Assembly (NCBI GenBank): GCA_050012175.1
Contig: JBEKHR010000005.1
Span: 110,656-174,655, forward strand
Reading direction: 5' to 3'
DNA from: CAVROP01 sp050012175
Lineage (GTDB): Bacteria; Acidobacteriota; Terriglobia; UBA7540
DNA length: 64,000 nt
Position 1 is the stretch's first letter, and every line of letters starts with the position of its first letter. The position numbers and the translations under genes were made by a program. This document shows positions 41,587 through 50,691 of the stretch, piece by piece. The notes below the pieces were generated by a model. It searched no databases, had not been told where the DNA came from, and was given only the letters and a program-made list of their open reading frames with translations.

Positions 41587-43239
41587 ATGGCGAATACTCT
41601 TCCACGTCTCATCGTTCGTGACGCGTTTGGGAACCAGCGCGAAGTCGAAATCGTTCGCACACCTTTTACGATGGGCAGGCAGAGCGACAGCGACCTGGTG
41701 TTGCTGGACAGCAGAATCTCGCGCCGGCACGCTCAAATTGTTAAGACAGATAGCGGCTACCTTATTGAAGACATGGGGAGCCGGCACGGGACTGCCGTGA
41801 ACAATGAACGGATCAGTTCCTGCCCGCTGAAATCGGGTGATCGCATCAATCTGGGCGTGGCGGATTCCTACACGCTTTCGTTCGTGGTGGACCAAGCGGT
41901 GCTGCCGGAATTGCTGGAAAAGCTGGAGAAGGCTGCGGCGGGTCCGGCGCCGCAGCTTCAGCATCTCGGGTTGCTCCTCCGAATGGCCCAGATGATGCAC
42001 CGGGCCCCGGCCCTCGAGGAAGTCCTGGTGGCTCTGGTGGATTCGGCGTTACAACTGGCCAATGCGGAGCGCGGGCTGCTGTTCCTCCGCGAGGCGGATG
42101 GAAACCTCCACCTGAAGCTTGCTCGGGGAGCTGGCGGCGTTTACCTGGGACGCGACGTCACAGACTACTCCCGCGCCGTGGTGGAGCGGGTGGCGGCCTC
42201 GGGCCAGGAAGAAGTGATCCTGGAAGACCAGATGACCGGCCGCACGGCTCAGGAGACCAAGATCATCCGTACGGAAGTGCGCGGCATTGTTGCCGTCCCT
42301 TTACAGAAGCTGCCGGTTTCTGAAACAGAGGGCGAGACTATCCAAATCAGGGCGCCCGAACTGCTCGGCGTCATTTATCTTGATACGCGCTCGCACCCCA
42401 CCGCGGTGACGGGGCTCGACCGCCAGGTGCTGCAAACGCTCGCCGTGGAAGGCGCCACTATCATCGAGAACGCCCGCCTGTTGCGCATTGCCCAAGAGCA
42501 GGAGCGCATCCAGCACGAGATGTTCCTTGCCCGCAACATCCAGCAGGCGCTTTTGCCACGCCGCTTCCCGACCTGCGACTACTTCCAGGTTTGCGCCACC
42601 ACCATGCCGACGGAACATGTGGGCGGAGACTACTACGACATGGTGCACCTGCCCGGCGAGCGCTACGGATTCGTCGTGGCGGACGTCTCGGGTAAGGGCC
42701 TTCCCGCCGCCATGCTGGCGGCCAACCTGCAGGGAGCCTTCGCCGCAGTGGCAGCCGGCGATCCGGACCTCGCTCTCTTGTTTGAACGCGTCAACGATTT
42801 CCTTTGCGAGCGGACACCCTCGGAGATGTTCGCCACGATACTCTACGGTGTCATGGACCGTCTCGGCAGGTTTCAGTTCGTCAACGCCGGGCACGTTCCG
42901 CCTCTGATTATCCGCGCCAGCGGCGGGGTTGACCGTTTGAGTCCCGCGAACTTCCCCGTGGGATTGTTCCCTGGCACGGCGTTTGAAGTCGCCGGCGCAC
43001 AAATGCTAAGCGGCGACGTTTTGTTGATTTGCTCGGATGGTGTCACCGAGGCGCACGCCGCCGATGAAGAGCTGTTCGGAGAAGCCAGGTTGCGGAATCT
43101 TCTGGAAGGTTGTTCAGGCCTGACTGCGGATGAAATCTGCCGCCGTGTGGTGGGCGAGGTGCACGAATTTGTAGGCAATTCTCCGCAAGCGGACGACCTC
43201 ACGCTCGTCGTAGTGCGGTTTGGAACGAGCAGTGACTAG
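41587..43239 (+). CDS. FHA-GAF-PP2C (SpoIIE/RsbU type) serine phosphatase
   Basis: A 550-residue three-domain protein. FHA (residues 1-100) has FTMGRQSDSDLVLLDSRISR and EDMGSRHGTAVNNERI. GAF (about 125-300) has LQLANAERGLLFLREADGN. PP2C (about 310-550) has QALLPRRFPTCDYFQVCATT, HVGGDYYDMVHL with metal Asp, DVSGKGLPAAMLAA, LICSDGVTEAHA and ADDLTLVVVRF. It likely reads phosphothreonine through FHA and a small ligand through GAF, then dephosphorylates an anti-anti-sigma factor. No partner-switch gene is nearby. The last codons (SSD, stop) overlap a gcagtga array. Confidence 0.92.
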   Translation: MANTLPRLIVRDAFGNQREVEIVRTPFTMGRQSDSDLVLLDSRISRRHAQIVKTDSGYLIEDMGSRHGTAVNNERISSCPLKSGDRINLGVADSYTLSFVVDQAVLPELLEKLEKAAAGPAPQLQHLGLLLRMAQMMHRAPALEEVLVALVDSALQLANAERGLLFLREADGNLHLKLARGAGGVYLGRDVTDYSRAVVERVAASGQEEVILEDQMTGRTAQETKIIRTEVRGIVAVPLQKLPVSETEGETIQIRAPELLGVIYLDTRSHPTAVTGLDRQVLQTLAVEGATIIENARLLRIAQEQERIQHEMFLARNIQQALLPRRFPTCDYFQVCATTMPTEHVGGDYYDMVHLPGERYGFVVADVSGKGLPAAMLAANLQGAFAAVAAGDPDLALLFERVNDFLCERTPSEMFATILYGVMDRLGRFQFVNAGHVPPLIIRASGGVDRLSPANFPVGLFPGTAFEVAGAQMLSGDVLLICSDGVTEAHAADEELFGEARLRNLLEGCSGLTADEICRRVVGEVHEFVGNSPQADDLTLVVVRFGTSSD

Positions 43240-43452
43240 TGATCCCGCAGAGCGGGAACAAGTGACGAGTGGGAAATTCGAAACTGGAGATCGGAAACCG
43301 GAATCTGGAAATTAGAACCAGGAAATAACCGCATTCCCGTGCTTCTATTTTTCCGCTCGTCACCCGTCACTGCTCTTCCGGCCCATGACACCTGGCACCC
43401 GACCCCTGGCACCTGCTCGTCACTTGTTCCCGCTCTGCGGGATCACTCGTCA
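43221..43452. repeat. Inverted period-7 arrays between PP2C and polX
   Basis: At 43221-43235 are gcagtga/ctagtga units, with a separate gaaactg/gaaaccg/gaatctg run at about 43278-43325. On the far side (43358-43445) are cgtcacc/cgtcact and ccctggc/acctgct units, the reverse-strand form. ATCCCGCAGAGCGGGA and TCCCGCTCTGCGGGAT at both ends also form an inverted pair. Confidence 0.7.
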
Positions 43453-45189
43453 CTGCCCTTCGGGCAGTGGCCGCAGGCTTTCGAGAAGCTCTTCCGGTGG
43501 CAGGGTGTTCAGGACGTCTTCCTTGCGCATCCAGCCGCGTCGCGCCGTCACCACTCCGTAGCGCATCAGTTTGAAATGATCGGGGCTGTGCGCGTCAGTG
43601 GAAATGATGACTTTCATTCCCCGATCTCGCGCCAGCTTCAGGTGCCGGTCGCAGAGGTCGAGGCGTTCGGGGTGGCCGTTCAATTCCAGGATGACGCCGT
43701 ATTCCTTTGCGGCCGCGAAAACCTTTTCAAGGTCGAAAACGAACGGGTCGCGTTTCAGAATCTGGCGGCCCGTGGGGTGTCCGAGGATTCTGACGTAGGG
43801 ATTGGCGAGAGCTTTCAGAAGGCGGGCTGTCATTTCCTCGGCGGGCATGTTCATGCGGGAATGGATGCTCACCAACACGATGTCGAATTGCTTCAGGATT
43901 TCATCCGGATAATCGAGACTGCCATCGCCCAGGATGTCGACCTCCGCGCCTGTCCAGATTTCGATGTTTTTGACTTTCTTGCGCGCCGCTTTGATGCGGC
44001 GGATGTTCTCCACGGCGCGTTTTTCGTCCAGGCCATTCGCGATGGTTACGGCCTTCGAATGGTCCGTGATGAGGATGTATTCATAGCCGAGCTTTTTGGC
44101 GGCTTCCGCCATCTCCTCCACGCTGGCCTTGCCATCCGAGGCGGTGGTGTGCATATGCAAGTCACCCTTGATGTCCTCCAGTTCCACCAGCTTGGGGAGC
44201 TCACCTTTTTCCGCCGCTTCGATCTCGCCCTGGTTTTCGCGCAGCTCCGGGGGAATCCACTGCAGGTCCAGCTTGGCGTAGATTTCTTCCTCGGTTCGGC
44301 GGGCCAGCGCTTCTTCCCCTTTGAAGAGGCCATATTCGCTCAGCTTCCATCCTCGTTTTTTCGCACGCTCGCGCAGCGCCACGTTGTGTTCCTTTGAACC
44401 GGTAAAGTATTGCAGGGCGGCGCCGTAAGATTCGCGGTCGAGCAGGCGGACGTCAACCTGCAGGTCGTTCTGGAGCTTCAGGCTCACTTTGTCTTCACCT
44501 TTTGCCAGCAACTGGGCGACCCCCGGGAATCTGGCAAAGTGGTCCGCGATGCCAGCGTGGTCATAGCCTGTGACGAGCAGGTCAACGTCCCCGACGGTTT
44601 CCCGCCCACGCCGGAGTGAGCCGGCAGGTGTGACCTCCTCCACTCCACGAAACTCCTTAAGGTAGTGGGTGAGCTGTTGCGCGGTTTCATAGGCCGTATC
44701 CAGCCGGAAGCGTCCGGCGGCTCGCCGGTAAACCTCGAGGGCTTTCAGGATGTTCTCCTCGGACTTAACGCTCATGCCGGGAAGGTTCCGCAAGCGGCCC
44801 GCTTGGACAGCGGCCTCCAAGTCGTCAATGCTCTTGATGCCAGCTTGCTTGTAAAATAAACGCACTTTTTGGGGACCGACGGTTTGCAATTGTAAGAGTT
44901 CGAGCAGGCTTGCCGGAACTTTTGCCAATTGCTCCTGGTGGTACTTGCTTTTCCCGGTCTCAACAAGCTCGATGATTTTCTTTGCGAGGTCTTCGCCAAT
45001 CCCTGGGATGTCGGTCAGTTTCCGGTTGGGGTCGCGAGCGATGTCTTCCAGCCGCTCAGGGAGACCTTCGATCGCGCGTTTGGCACGATCATAGGCAGCG
45101 GCCTTGAAAGTCCATTTGGGGTCGTCTTGGATGATCTTCATCAAGTTCGAGATTTCTTCAAAGACGGCTGCGATCTCGCGGTTTTCCAT
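43450..45189 (-). CDS. polX: DNA polymerase/3'-5' exonuclease PolX
   Basis: A 579-residue protein with the full bacterial PolX layout. Helix-hairpin-helix segments at about residues 56-75 (LTDIPGIGEDLAKKI) and 92-115 come first. The polymerase site is GSLRRGRETVGDVDLLV (residues 190-206, DxD). The PHP phosphoesterase runs from about 340 to the end (GDLHMHTTASDGKASVEEM, His345 and His347; ILGHPTGR; ISTDAHSPDHF). It acts in base-excision or gap repair. It ends next to a repeat array and starts near an inverted REP pair. Confidence 0.95.
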   Translation of the reverse strand: MENREIAAVFEEISNLMKIIQDDPKWTFKAAAYDRAKRAIEGLPERLEDIARDPNRKLTDIPGIGEDLAKKIIELVETGKSKYHQEQLAKVPASLLELLQLQTVGPQKVRLFYKQAGIKSIDDLEAAVQAGRLRNLPGMSVKSEENILKALEVYRRAAGRFRLDTAYETAQQLTHYLKEFRGVEEVTPAGSLRRGRETVGDVDLLVTGYDHAGIADHFARFPGVAQLLAKGEDKVSLKLQNDLQVDVRLLDRESYGAALQYFTGSKEHNVALRERAKKRGWKLSEYGLFKGEEALARRTEEEIYAKLDLQWIPPELRENQGEIEAAEKGELPKLVELEDIKGDLHMHTTASDGKASVEEMAEAAKKLGYEYILITDHSKAVTIANGLDEKRAVENIRRIKAARKKVKNIEIWTGAEVDILGDGSLDYPDEILKQFDIVLVSIHSRMNMPAEEMTARLLKALANPYVRILGHPTGRQILKRDPFVFDLEKVFAAAKEYGVILELNGHPERLDLCDRHLKLARDRGMKVIISTDAHSPDHFKLMRYGVVTARRGWMRKEDVLNTLPPEELLESLRPLPEGQ

Positions 45190-45267
45190 GTTTGCCTCCG
45201 GGACGAACCAGCGCTAGCGATAGTTTACTGCGAAAGTGCAAATGGCAGGGGATTGGCTCGCCGGTGC

Positions 45268-45379
45268 CATTCCGAGCGCAGCGAGGAATCTCGCTCTGCG
45301 CTGAGGAGGGTAAGATGGTCTAAGCGGGGCATGGGTGGAGGAAAGAATCAGGGCGAGATTCCTCGCTGCGCTCGGAATG
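45268..45379. repeat. 27-bp exact inverted repeat pair upstream of polX
   Basis: Arms 45268-45294 and 45353-45379 are reverse complements (core CCGAGCGCAGCGAGGAATC). They belong to the REP-like family seen across the window. The 58-base spacer is not related to other copies. Confidence 0.8.
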
Positions 45380-45415
45380 ACACCGGGGGATGCGGCGCAA
45401 AGCCAGCGCGACCGT

Positions 45416-46816
45416 CTAGCGAGAGCGTTCCCAGGCCTCTTCAAGATCATCAGCAAATTCTTTCACAGGATGGTAATGAGCTCTGAGATAGGCGCGGAGA
45501 GGGGCTAATGAACTACCGTCCGCGCCCCGGGTACGAGGAACGTCCAGCCATGCGGACCACATCACGAATCGCACTTGGTACTTTTCCAGCATTTCAATGA
45601 CGTTCTGCACCTGCTCAGGCCGGGTGTAACTGCTCTCCGTAACAAAGGACACTGCGGCTGGATTTCGCAAATCCAGCAGAAAATACTGATCACAATCGTC
45701 AGCTTGGAAGTAGAACTCCCCCGGGTGTGTTCGATTGAGTATCCAACGGTATTTTTCGAAGCGGTCCGAATCGAGGAGAGCCGCGCGCCCCGTCGGCGAC
45801 TGGAGATATCCCCTCCAACTCGTTTGCACAATAACCGACTGGGCCACCAAAACCACCAGTGCGTAAGCCGCGACAAAATGGGTAACCGCCCGGGGTAGCT
45901 TTGGGAAGGATTTGACCAACCACACAAACACAATCAGCCCCGTCGGGGCGACGGAAATCAATCTGAACCACACCGGGGAGAACGCGATGCCGAGGAATAA
46001 GAAAATCCCAAGGGTATTGACGAGCATTAGGCGATCCCACGGCTCCTCGGGATGCGCTCTCGCCAGCCGGTGGTACCGCACCAAGAATAAAACATACACG
46101 AACGGCAGCAGAGCGTGGATGAAAAGCCAGACCAACAAAGCCGGTGGCTCCAGCAAGAGAGGGAAGGACGGCGGATCCGCCATGTAGACGTCAGGCGTGC
46201 CCCAGTACCATTTGGACCAGTACTTCATCAAGAAGACAACCGTGCAGGCGATGAAGCGTCCGAGGCCGACCTTCCAAACAAGGTAAGCGAGGGGCGGCAA
46301 GGTTGTGGCGAGGAAGGCTACGAACAAATACATTTCAGCCTTGACCAGCCAACCCCAGCCCTGCTTTTTTGCACGACATTCCCAGAGCAAAAACGTGGCG
46401 AAGCCCAAAACTGCTATCACACCCCGGGACTGAGTGAACAAGGCAGCAAGGCCGCAGAGCGCCCCGGCTGCCCCCAATCGAGCCGGGCTTCTTTTCGCAA
46501 TCAATACGGCGATGGCCCCCATGCATGCGATGGTACTGAACCAATGGTGGGTGGGGTCACGCTCCGTGACAAACCCAAAAGCTAGAAAAAGCAGGCTAGG
46601 CACATAGGCATACGCCCCGCTCAAAAGGTGTCTCGAGACAATGACGGACAACCATGCCAAACTTATTCCCAGCACGATCCACATGGCGCTGGGAATCCAA
46701 GCCCGGACCCCGAACAATTTGAAAAGTAGCAGATAAAAAACCTGGGTGCCTGGAAGCGTGAATTGGAAAAAGTCTCGATACATCACCTGCCCCTCGAGCA
46801 TCTTCACGGCTTCCAA
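45416..46816 (-). CDS. Polytopic membrane glycosyltransferase-like (GT39/ArnT-like)
   Basis: At least 466 residues with about ten hydrophobic segments. MLEGQVMYRDFFQFTLPGTQ is the E-x-x-x-M-L-x-G-x-x-Y-R-D-F-F motif of the ArnT/GT39-like family, in which the Asp is catalytic. It would move a sugar from a polyprenyl-phosphate donor on the periplasmic face. The first usual start codon is a TTG at 46816, but the frame stays open and hydrophobic further upstream (LSRLGPLLFLGGIGCLYLDS) to a TAG at 47021. The family's first membrane helix therefore lies before any ATG/GTG/TTG. The true start may be unusual or damaged. Confidence 0.8.
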   Translation of the reverse strand: MEAVKMLEGQVMYRDFFQFTLPGTQVFYLLLFKLFGVRAWIPSAMWIVLGISLAWLSVIVSRHLLSGAYAYVPSLLFLAFGFVTERDPTHHWFSTIACMGAIAVLIAKRSPARLGAAGALCGLAALFTQSRGVIAVLGFATFLLWECRAKKQGWGWLVKAEMYLFVAFLATTLPPLAYLVWKVGLGRFIACTVVFLMKYWSKWYWGTPDVYMADPPSFPLLLEPPALLVWLFIHALLPFVYVLFLVRYHRLARAHPEEPWDRLMLVNTLGIFLFLGIAFSPVWFRLISVAPTGLIVFVWLVKSFPKLPRAVTHFVAAYALVVLVAQSVIVQTSWRGYLQSPTGRAALLDSDRFEKYRWILNRTHPGEFYFQADDCDQYFLLDLRNPAAVSFVTESSYTRPEQVQNVIEMLEKYQVRFVMWSAWLDVPRTRGADGSSLAPLRAYLRAHYHPVKEFADDLEEAWERSR

Positions 46817-47244
46817 CAGGTAGATGGGTACGGTATCTCCCTGGTAGATAGGAGTAAACGGCGGGATGAAGGAGTCGAGGTAAAGACAGCCAATCCCCCC
46901 GAGAAATAGAAGCGGGCCAAGCCGGCTCAGCAGAGTTTGGAAAGGGGCTTTCCTGATTGCGGAATTCTCCCTACAGAATATTCCGGCCCTAGTTACAATA
47001 CCGATAGAGCCATAGCCGACCTATTGCTTGCAGTTCAACCGGGATGGTCGCCCCCGGCACCAACTCAAATTGCGCATAATAGGCGAGACGCAGAAACCAT
47101 TCAATCAGAATGTGTTTTCGCGCCCAGTTACCCCGCTTCCGAAAACCTCAAGAATATAACCCCATTAGAATTAAGCAGTTACTCGAATTGAGCAAGTGTT
47201 CCTTTTTGCCACATGCGATGCTAGAATGACAGCGTGGCAAACCT
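46817..47244. other. Divergent gap between membrane glycosyltransferase and sensor kinase
   Basis: The first 200 bases probably code for the missing N-terminus of the glycosyltransferase on the minus strand. From about 47030 to 47244 nothing is recognisable on the plus strand; it should hold the promoter of the sensor kinase gene. I see no ribosome binding site at ideal distance for the ATG at 47245, and a frame at 46937-47191 has no protein-like character. Confidence 0.45.
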
Positions 47245-48843
47245 ATGATGACTCAATCGCGTTTTGGCCTCCAAACCAAGATTATCATTATATTCGCCGT
47301 TGCGGTTGTCTCTGTTGTCGGGGTCTCGACTTACCTTGCGATGCTCCTAACCCAGCAACTAGTTGAGGATGAGGTCTTCAGCAAGACATTGGCCCAGGCA
47401 AGAGCTACGGCCCACCAGTTGGTCAACGAAGACGCGCTTCAGGACGCCGGGAAACTTCAACGAGTCTTAAAGCAAATGCAGCGCGACCTGCCGGGCCTAC
47501 GCCAAGCGGATGTTTACGTGCATGGTTCGCCGCACCGTCTCGAGGCAACGACATCACCTCAGGGAGAACACCTGGAGTTGGACAATATCCCCGGTATCGA
47601 GCACTACGACGAGTTCGTGCGACCGGACGATGAGTCCCTCGCGATTGAAACCAACAATGGCAAGTTCTGGGTTATGGGGGTGACGATCCTTTCCGAGGGT
47701 CAGCCGGTGGGTTGTCTGAATCTGAAGGTCTCTAAGTCGCACACCAGTGTGGTGACCCGCCAGTTGGTGATCCGCAACCTGCTGCTGATGTTGGCGAGCC
47801 TGGTGGTGGTCATTCTGGTGGTTCATATCTTCTTCTTGCGGGCGGTAAGGGCTCCGGTGAAGGATATGATCCGCGTCATGGAAGGGGCTGAAAAGGGGCA
47901 GCTCAACGTCCGGGCTAGCCTGCGAAGCTTGGATGAGATTGGCATGCTCGCGGCGCACCTGAACCGGATGCTGCGCCGGATTGAGAATTTCAATACCGAA
48001 TTAGAACGCAAAGTTCAGGAAGCCACGGCAGGGCTGGCAGAGGCCAATGAAGAGTTGCGGCGCATCAACGAAGAGCTTTTCGAGACCCAGAAGAAGCTGG
48101 CGCGCTCAGAGCGATTGGCCATCGCCGGCCAGCTCGCCACCAGCCTGGCCCACGAAATTGGGACGCCGCTTAATTCCATATCCGGACACGTGCAGTTGCT
48201 CGCGCGCCGAAAAGATGCTGACCCATCCACAAGCCGGCGGCTCCAGATCATCGAAAAGCAAATTGACAACATTGTGCGGACCGTCAAGCAACTGCTTTCG
48301 TGGAGCCGCAAGTTTGAATTGAAAATCGAACTGGTGGACCTGCGGCGCGTAGTGGAGGAGGTGGTGCTTCTTTCCTCCCCCGCCCTGCAACTTAGGAAGA
48401 TCAACGTCAAGCTGGGCCTTGCGAAGGATTGTCCGAAGATTTACGGGGATGGCGGGTATTTGCAGCAAGTTTTCTTAAACCTCATCAATAACAGTATGGA
48501 TGCGATGCCACGGGGAGGCGAACTGCGGATTGAAACTCGGCTGGCGAATGGAGATGCGCGGGGAGTTGCCGTTCGTGTAGCGGACAATGGCGCGGGCATG
48601 TCGCCGGATACTATGGCCCATGTCTTCGACCCCATGTTTACAACCAAACGGATGGGGACAGGAACCGGCCTGGGCCTTGCGATTTGCGACCAGATCATTC
48701 GTCAGCATGGCGGTACCATTTACGTGGAAAGCAAGCCTGGGCAAGGAACTACCTTTACCTTGGTTTTGCCCGTCGATTGCCGCGAGAAGGCAGAGGTAGT
48801 CGGCGTGGTAGTACGATCGGCGCTGGAAAGTAGCAAAGGGTAA
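47245..48843 (+). CDS. Sensor histidine kinase, HAMP type
   Basis: A 532-residue protein. Helix 1 (about residues 12-34), a periplasmic sensor of about 140 residues, helix 2 (about 176-198), HAMP (about 200-250) and a coiled coil (ELERKVQEATAGLAEANEEL) come first. HisKA has QLATSLAHEIGTPLNSISGH (phospho-His). HATPase has NNSMDAMPRGG, VADNGAGMSPD and GTGTGLGLAIC. It autophosphorylates and passes phosphate to a response regulator, most likely the sigma54-type regulator 260 bases downstream. The signal is unknown. Confidence 0.93.
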   Translation: MMTQSRFGLQTKIIIIFAVAVVSVVGVSTYLAMLLTQQLVEDEVFSKTLAQARATAHQLVNEDALQDAGKLQRVLKQMQRDLPGLRQADVYVHGSPHRLEATTSPQGEHLELDNIPGIEHYDEFVRPDDESLAIETNNGKFWVMGVTILSEGQPVGCLNLKVSKSHTSVVTRQLVIRNLLLMLASLVVVILVVHIFFLRAVRAPVKDMIRVMEGAEKGQLNVRASLRSLDEIGMLAAHLNRMLRRIENFNTELERKVQEATAGLAEANEELRRINEELFETQKKLARSERLAIAGQLATSLAHEIGTPLNSISGHVQLLARRKDADPSTSRRLQIIEKQIDNIVRTVKQLLSWSRKFELKIELVDLRRVVEEVVLLSSPALQLRKINVKLGLAKDCPKIYGDGGYLQQVFLNLINNSMDAMPRGGELRIETRLANGDARGVAVRVADNGAGMSPDTMAHVFDPMFTTKRMGTGTGLGLAICDQIIRQHGGTIYVESKPGQGTTFTLVLPVDCREKAEVVGVVVRSALESSKG

Positions 48844-49090
48844 AGGATGAAGTTCGTAGGGCCGGGGCTTGCCCCGGCCACTGGAGTTTCTGCATTTGTG
48901 CTGGATTTTTCTTGCTGTGTGCACCTTGGCCCTCTGGGCTTGAGGGAAGGGCGAGCCCTCTCCCCCTTGGGGGAGGGGGTGGCCCGCCGCCGGCGTTTTC
49001 TCCAGCCGGGGCCCCGCACCGTCCGGTGCAGGGCGGGGCGGGCCGGGTGAGGGGGTCGCGAGCCCGGTCCCGTTGTGAAGGGTAGGAAAT
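48844..49090. repeat. Composite hairpin repeat between kinase and regulator
   Basis: GTAGGGCCGGGGCTTGCCCC-type hairpin at about 48857, then GGGCGAGCCC and CTCTCCCCCTTGGGGGAG hairpins and a GCCCCGCACCG stem up to about 49060. It matches the composite family at 9.1, 34.8 and 58.0 kb. It lies within what is probably one operon. Confidence 0.6.
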
Positions 49091-49102
49091 TTGGAGACTG
49101 CA

Positions 49103-50494
49103 ATGATTGAAAGAGTAGACGAGGCTTCGAAGCGGGCTGGCGCCAACATCCTGGTTGTGGATGATGACGCCGAGACACTGGAATTGTTGCGGGAGATCCT
49201 GGGCGAGGAGGGCTATCGCGTTGTCACATCTTCCAGCGGCGAGGAGGCCCTGGAAGTTGGGAAGCAGGAACTGTTCGACGTCATTATCAGCGACATGAGG
49301 CTGGGAACGAGTCTGAACGGACTTGACGTTTTGCGCGCCTACAAGAGGATCCAACCGGAGTCCGAGGTCATCCTGATCACCGCGTTCGGAAGCATGGAAA
49401 CCGCCATCGAAGCCGTCAAGGCAGGAGCCTTTGACTACATCTCAAAGCCCTTCAAGATTGATGAAGTCTTGTTGCAGGTCGACCGTGCCCTTGGCAACCG
49501 GAAGCTGGTCCGTGAAAACCGTAACCTGAAGCGGCAGCTTGAGAGCCAGGGACAGCTCTCCAGCCTGGTGGGCCGAAGCCCGAAGATGCTCGAAGTCTAC
49601 AAGAAGATTGCGATGGTAGCCGACTCGCGTTCCACGGTTCTGATTTGCGGGGAGAGTGGGACAGGAAAGGAACTTGTCGCACGAGCCATTCACTGTAACG
49701 GGCCCAGAGTTGCGGAGCGGTTTTATGCCGTCAACTGCGGCGGGCTGGCGGAATCGCTGCTGGAGACGGAGCTTTTCGGGCATGTGCGCGGCTCATTTAC
49801 GGGGGCCGTCGAGAACAAGCGGGGCATCTTCGAGGAGGCTAGCGACGGCACCGTCTTTCTGGACGAGGTCAGCGAGATGAGTCCCGCTCTCCAGGTGAAA
49901 GTCCTGAGGACCCTGGAGGAACAGGAGGTGCGGCGGATCGGCAGCAACCAGGTGATCAAGGTGGACGTTCGGATCATCGCCGCCAGTAACCGCGACCTAG
50001 CGGCACTTGTCGAGGAAGGCAAATTCCGGCAGGACCTTTACTACAGGTTGCGGGTGATCGAAATTGACCTGCCACCCCTGCGCGCGCGCCTGGAAGATAT
50101 CCCGTTGCTGGTCGAGCATTTCCTGAAGAAGTTCGGAGGCGAGCGGGGAAGAGGGTTCTCGATTTCTCCTTACGCGCTTTCCGCTTTGATGAGCTATGAA
50201 TGGCCGGGGAATGTCCGCGAGCTCGAGAATGCCCTCGAGGCGGCTGCGGCGCTGACGCGCACCGGCTTCATTGCGCCAGAAAATCTGCCTCCCAAGGTGT
50301 GCGGGGGCTCGCGTGAGGACAATCGCTTGGAGAGCTTCTACGTGGAGTTGCCTTCCCTTGACGAGATGGAAAAGCGCTATCTGACGCATGTTTTGAAGGT
50401 CACTGGCGGGAACAAGGTTAGAACCGCTTCGATTCTTGGAATCAATCGGCGAACCCTGTACAGGAAGATTGAGGAGTACAAGATCAGGGGGTAG
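49103..50494 (+). CDS. Sigma54-dependent response regulator, NtrC family
   Basis: A 463-residue protein. The receiver (about 1-125) has ILVVDDDAETLELL and phospho-Asp in DVIISDMRL. The AAA+ domain (about 145-380) has GESGTGKELVARAIH (Walker A), VFLDEVSEMSPALQVKVLRT (Walker B) and the sigma54-contact loop, which reads GSFTGA instead of GAFTGA. The Fis-type HTH at the C-terminus is RTASILGINRRTLYRKIEEY. GGAG lies 6 bases before the ATG at 49103; an upstream TTG at 49091 is less likely. Phosphorylated by the kinase upstream, it would open sigma54 promoters such as the one at 52019. Confidence 0.95.
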   Translation: MIERVDEASKRAGANILVVDDDAETLELLREILGEEGYRVVTSSSGEEALEVGKQELFDVIISDMRLGTSLNGLDVLRAYKRIQPESEVILITAFGSMETAIEAVKAGAFDYISKPFKIDEVLLQVDRALGNRKLVRENRNLKRQLESQGQLSSLVGRSPKMLEVYKKIAMVADSRSTVLICGESGTGKELVARAIHCNGPRVAERFYAVNCGGLAESLLETELFGHVRGSFTGAVENKRGIFEEASDGTVFLDEVSEMSPALQVKVLRTLEEQEVRRIGSNQVIKVDVRIIAASNRDLAALVEEGKFRQDLYYRLRVIEIDLPPLRARLEDIPLLVEHFLKKFGGERGRGFSISPYALSALMSYEWPGNVRELENALEAAAALTRTGFIAPENLPPKVCGGSREDNRLESFYVELPSLDEMEKRYLTHVLKVTGGNKVRTASILGINRRTLYRKIEEYKIRG

Positions 50495-50660
50495 TACAGG
50501 GAATAGGGAACAGAGGGGACACGGGGGACATTAGGCGAAAAGTTGTTCTCTGTTCCTTTGCCCTGCAACCTGTTCCCTGTAACCTGTTCCCTGTTCCCTG
50601 GAATTGCGGTATCCTGAGTGAGGGCTTAATCGACGTTGGGTGGTAGGTAGCAGGATAGAC
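50495..50660. repeat. Inverted period-7 arrays before radical SAM gene
   Basis: Left arm (about 50495-50520) carries agggaat/agggaac units. Right arm (about 50559-50600) carries ctgttcc/ctgtaac units, the opposite strand form. A short gtaggta run follows at about 50640. No sigma54 element was found in this gap. Confidence 0.7.
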
Positions 50661-50691
50661 GTTTGTCCCTGCTGACAACTCAGGGCATGCC

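Noticed and set aside
50495..50691. Second sigma54 promoter before the radical SAM gene
   Set aside because: CTGGAATTGC has GG and GC only 4 bases apart instead of 10.
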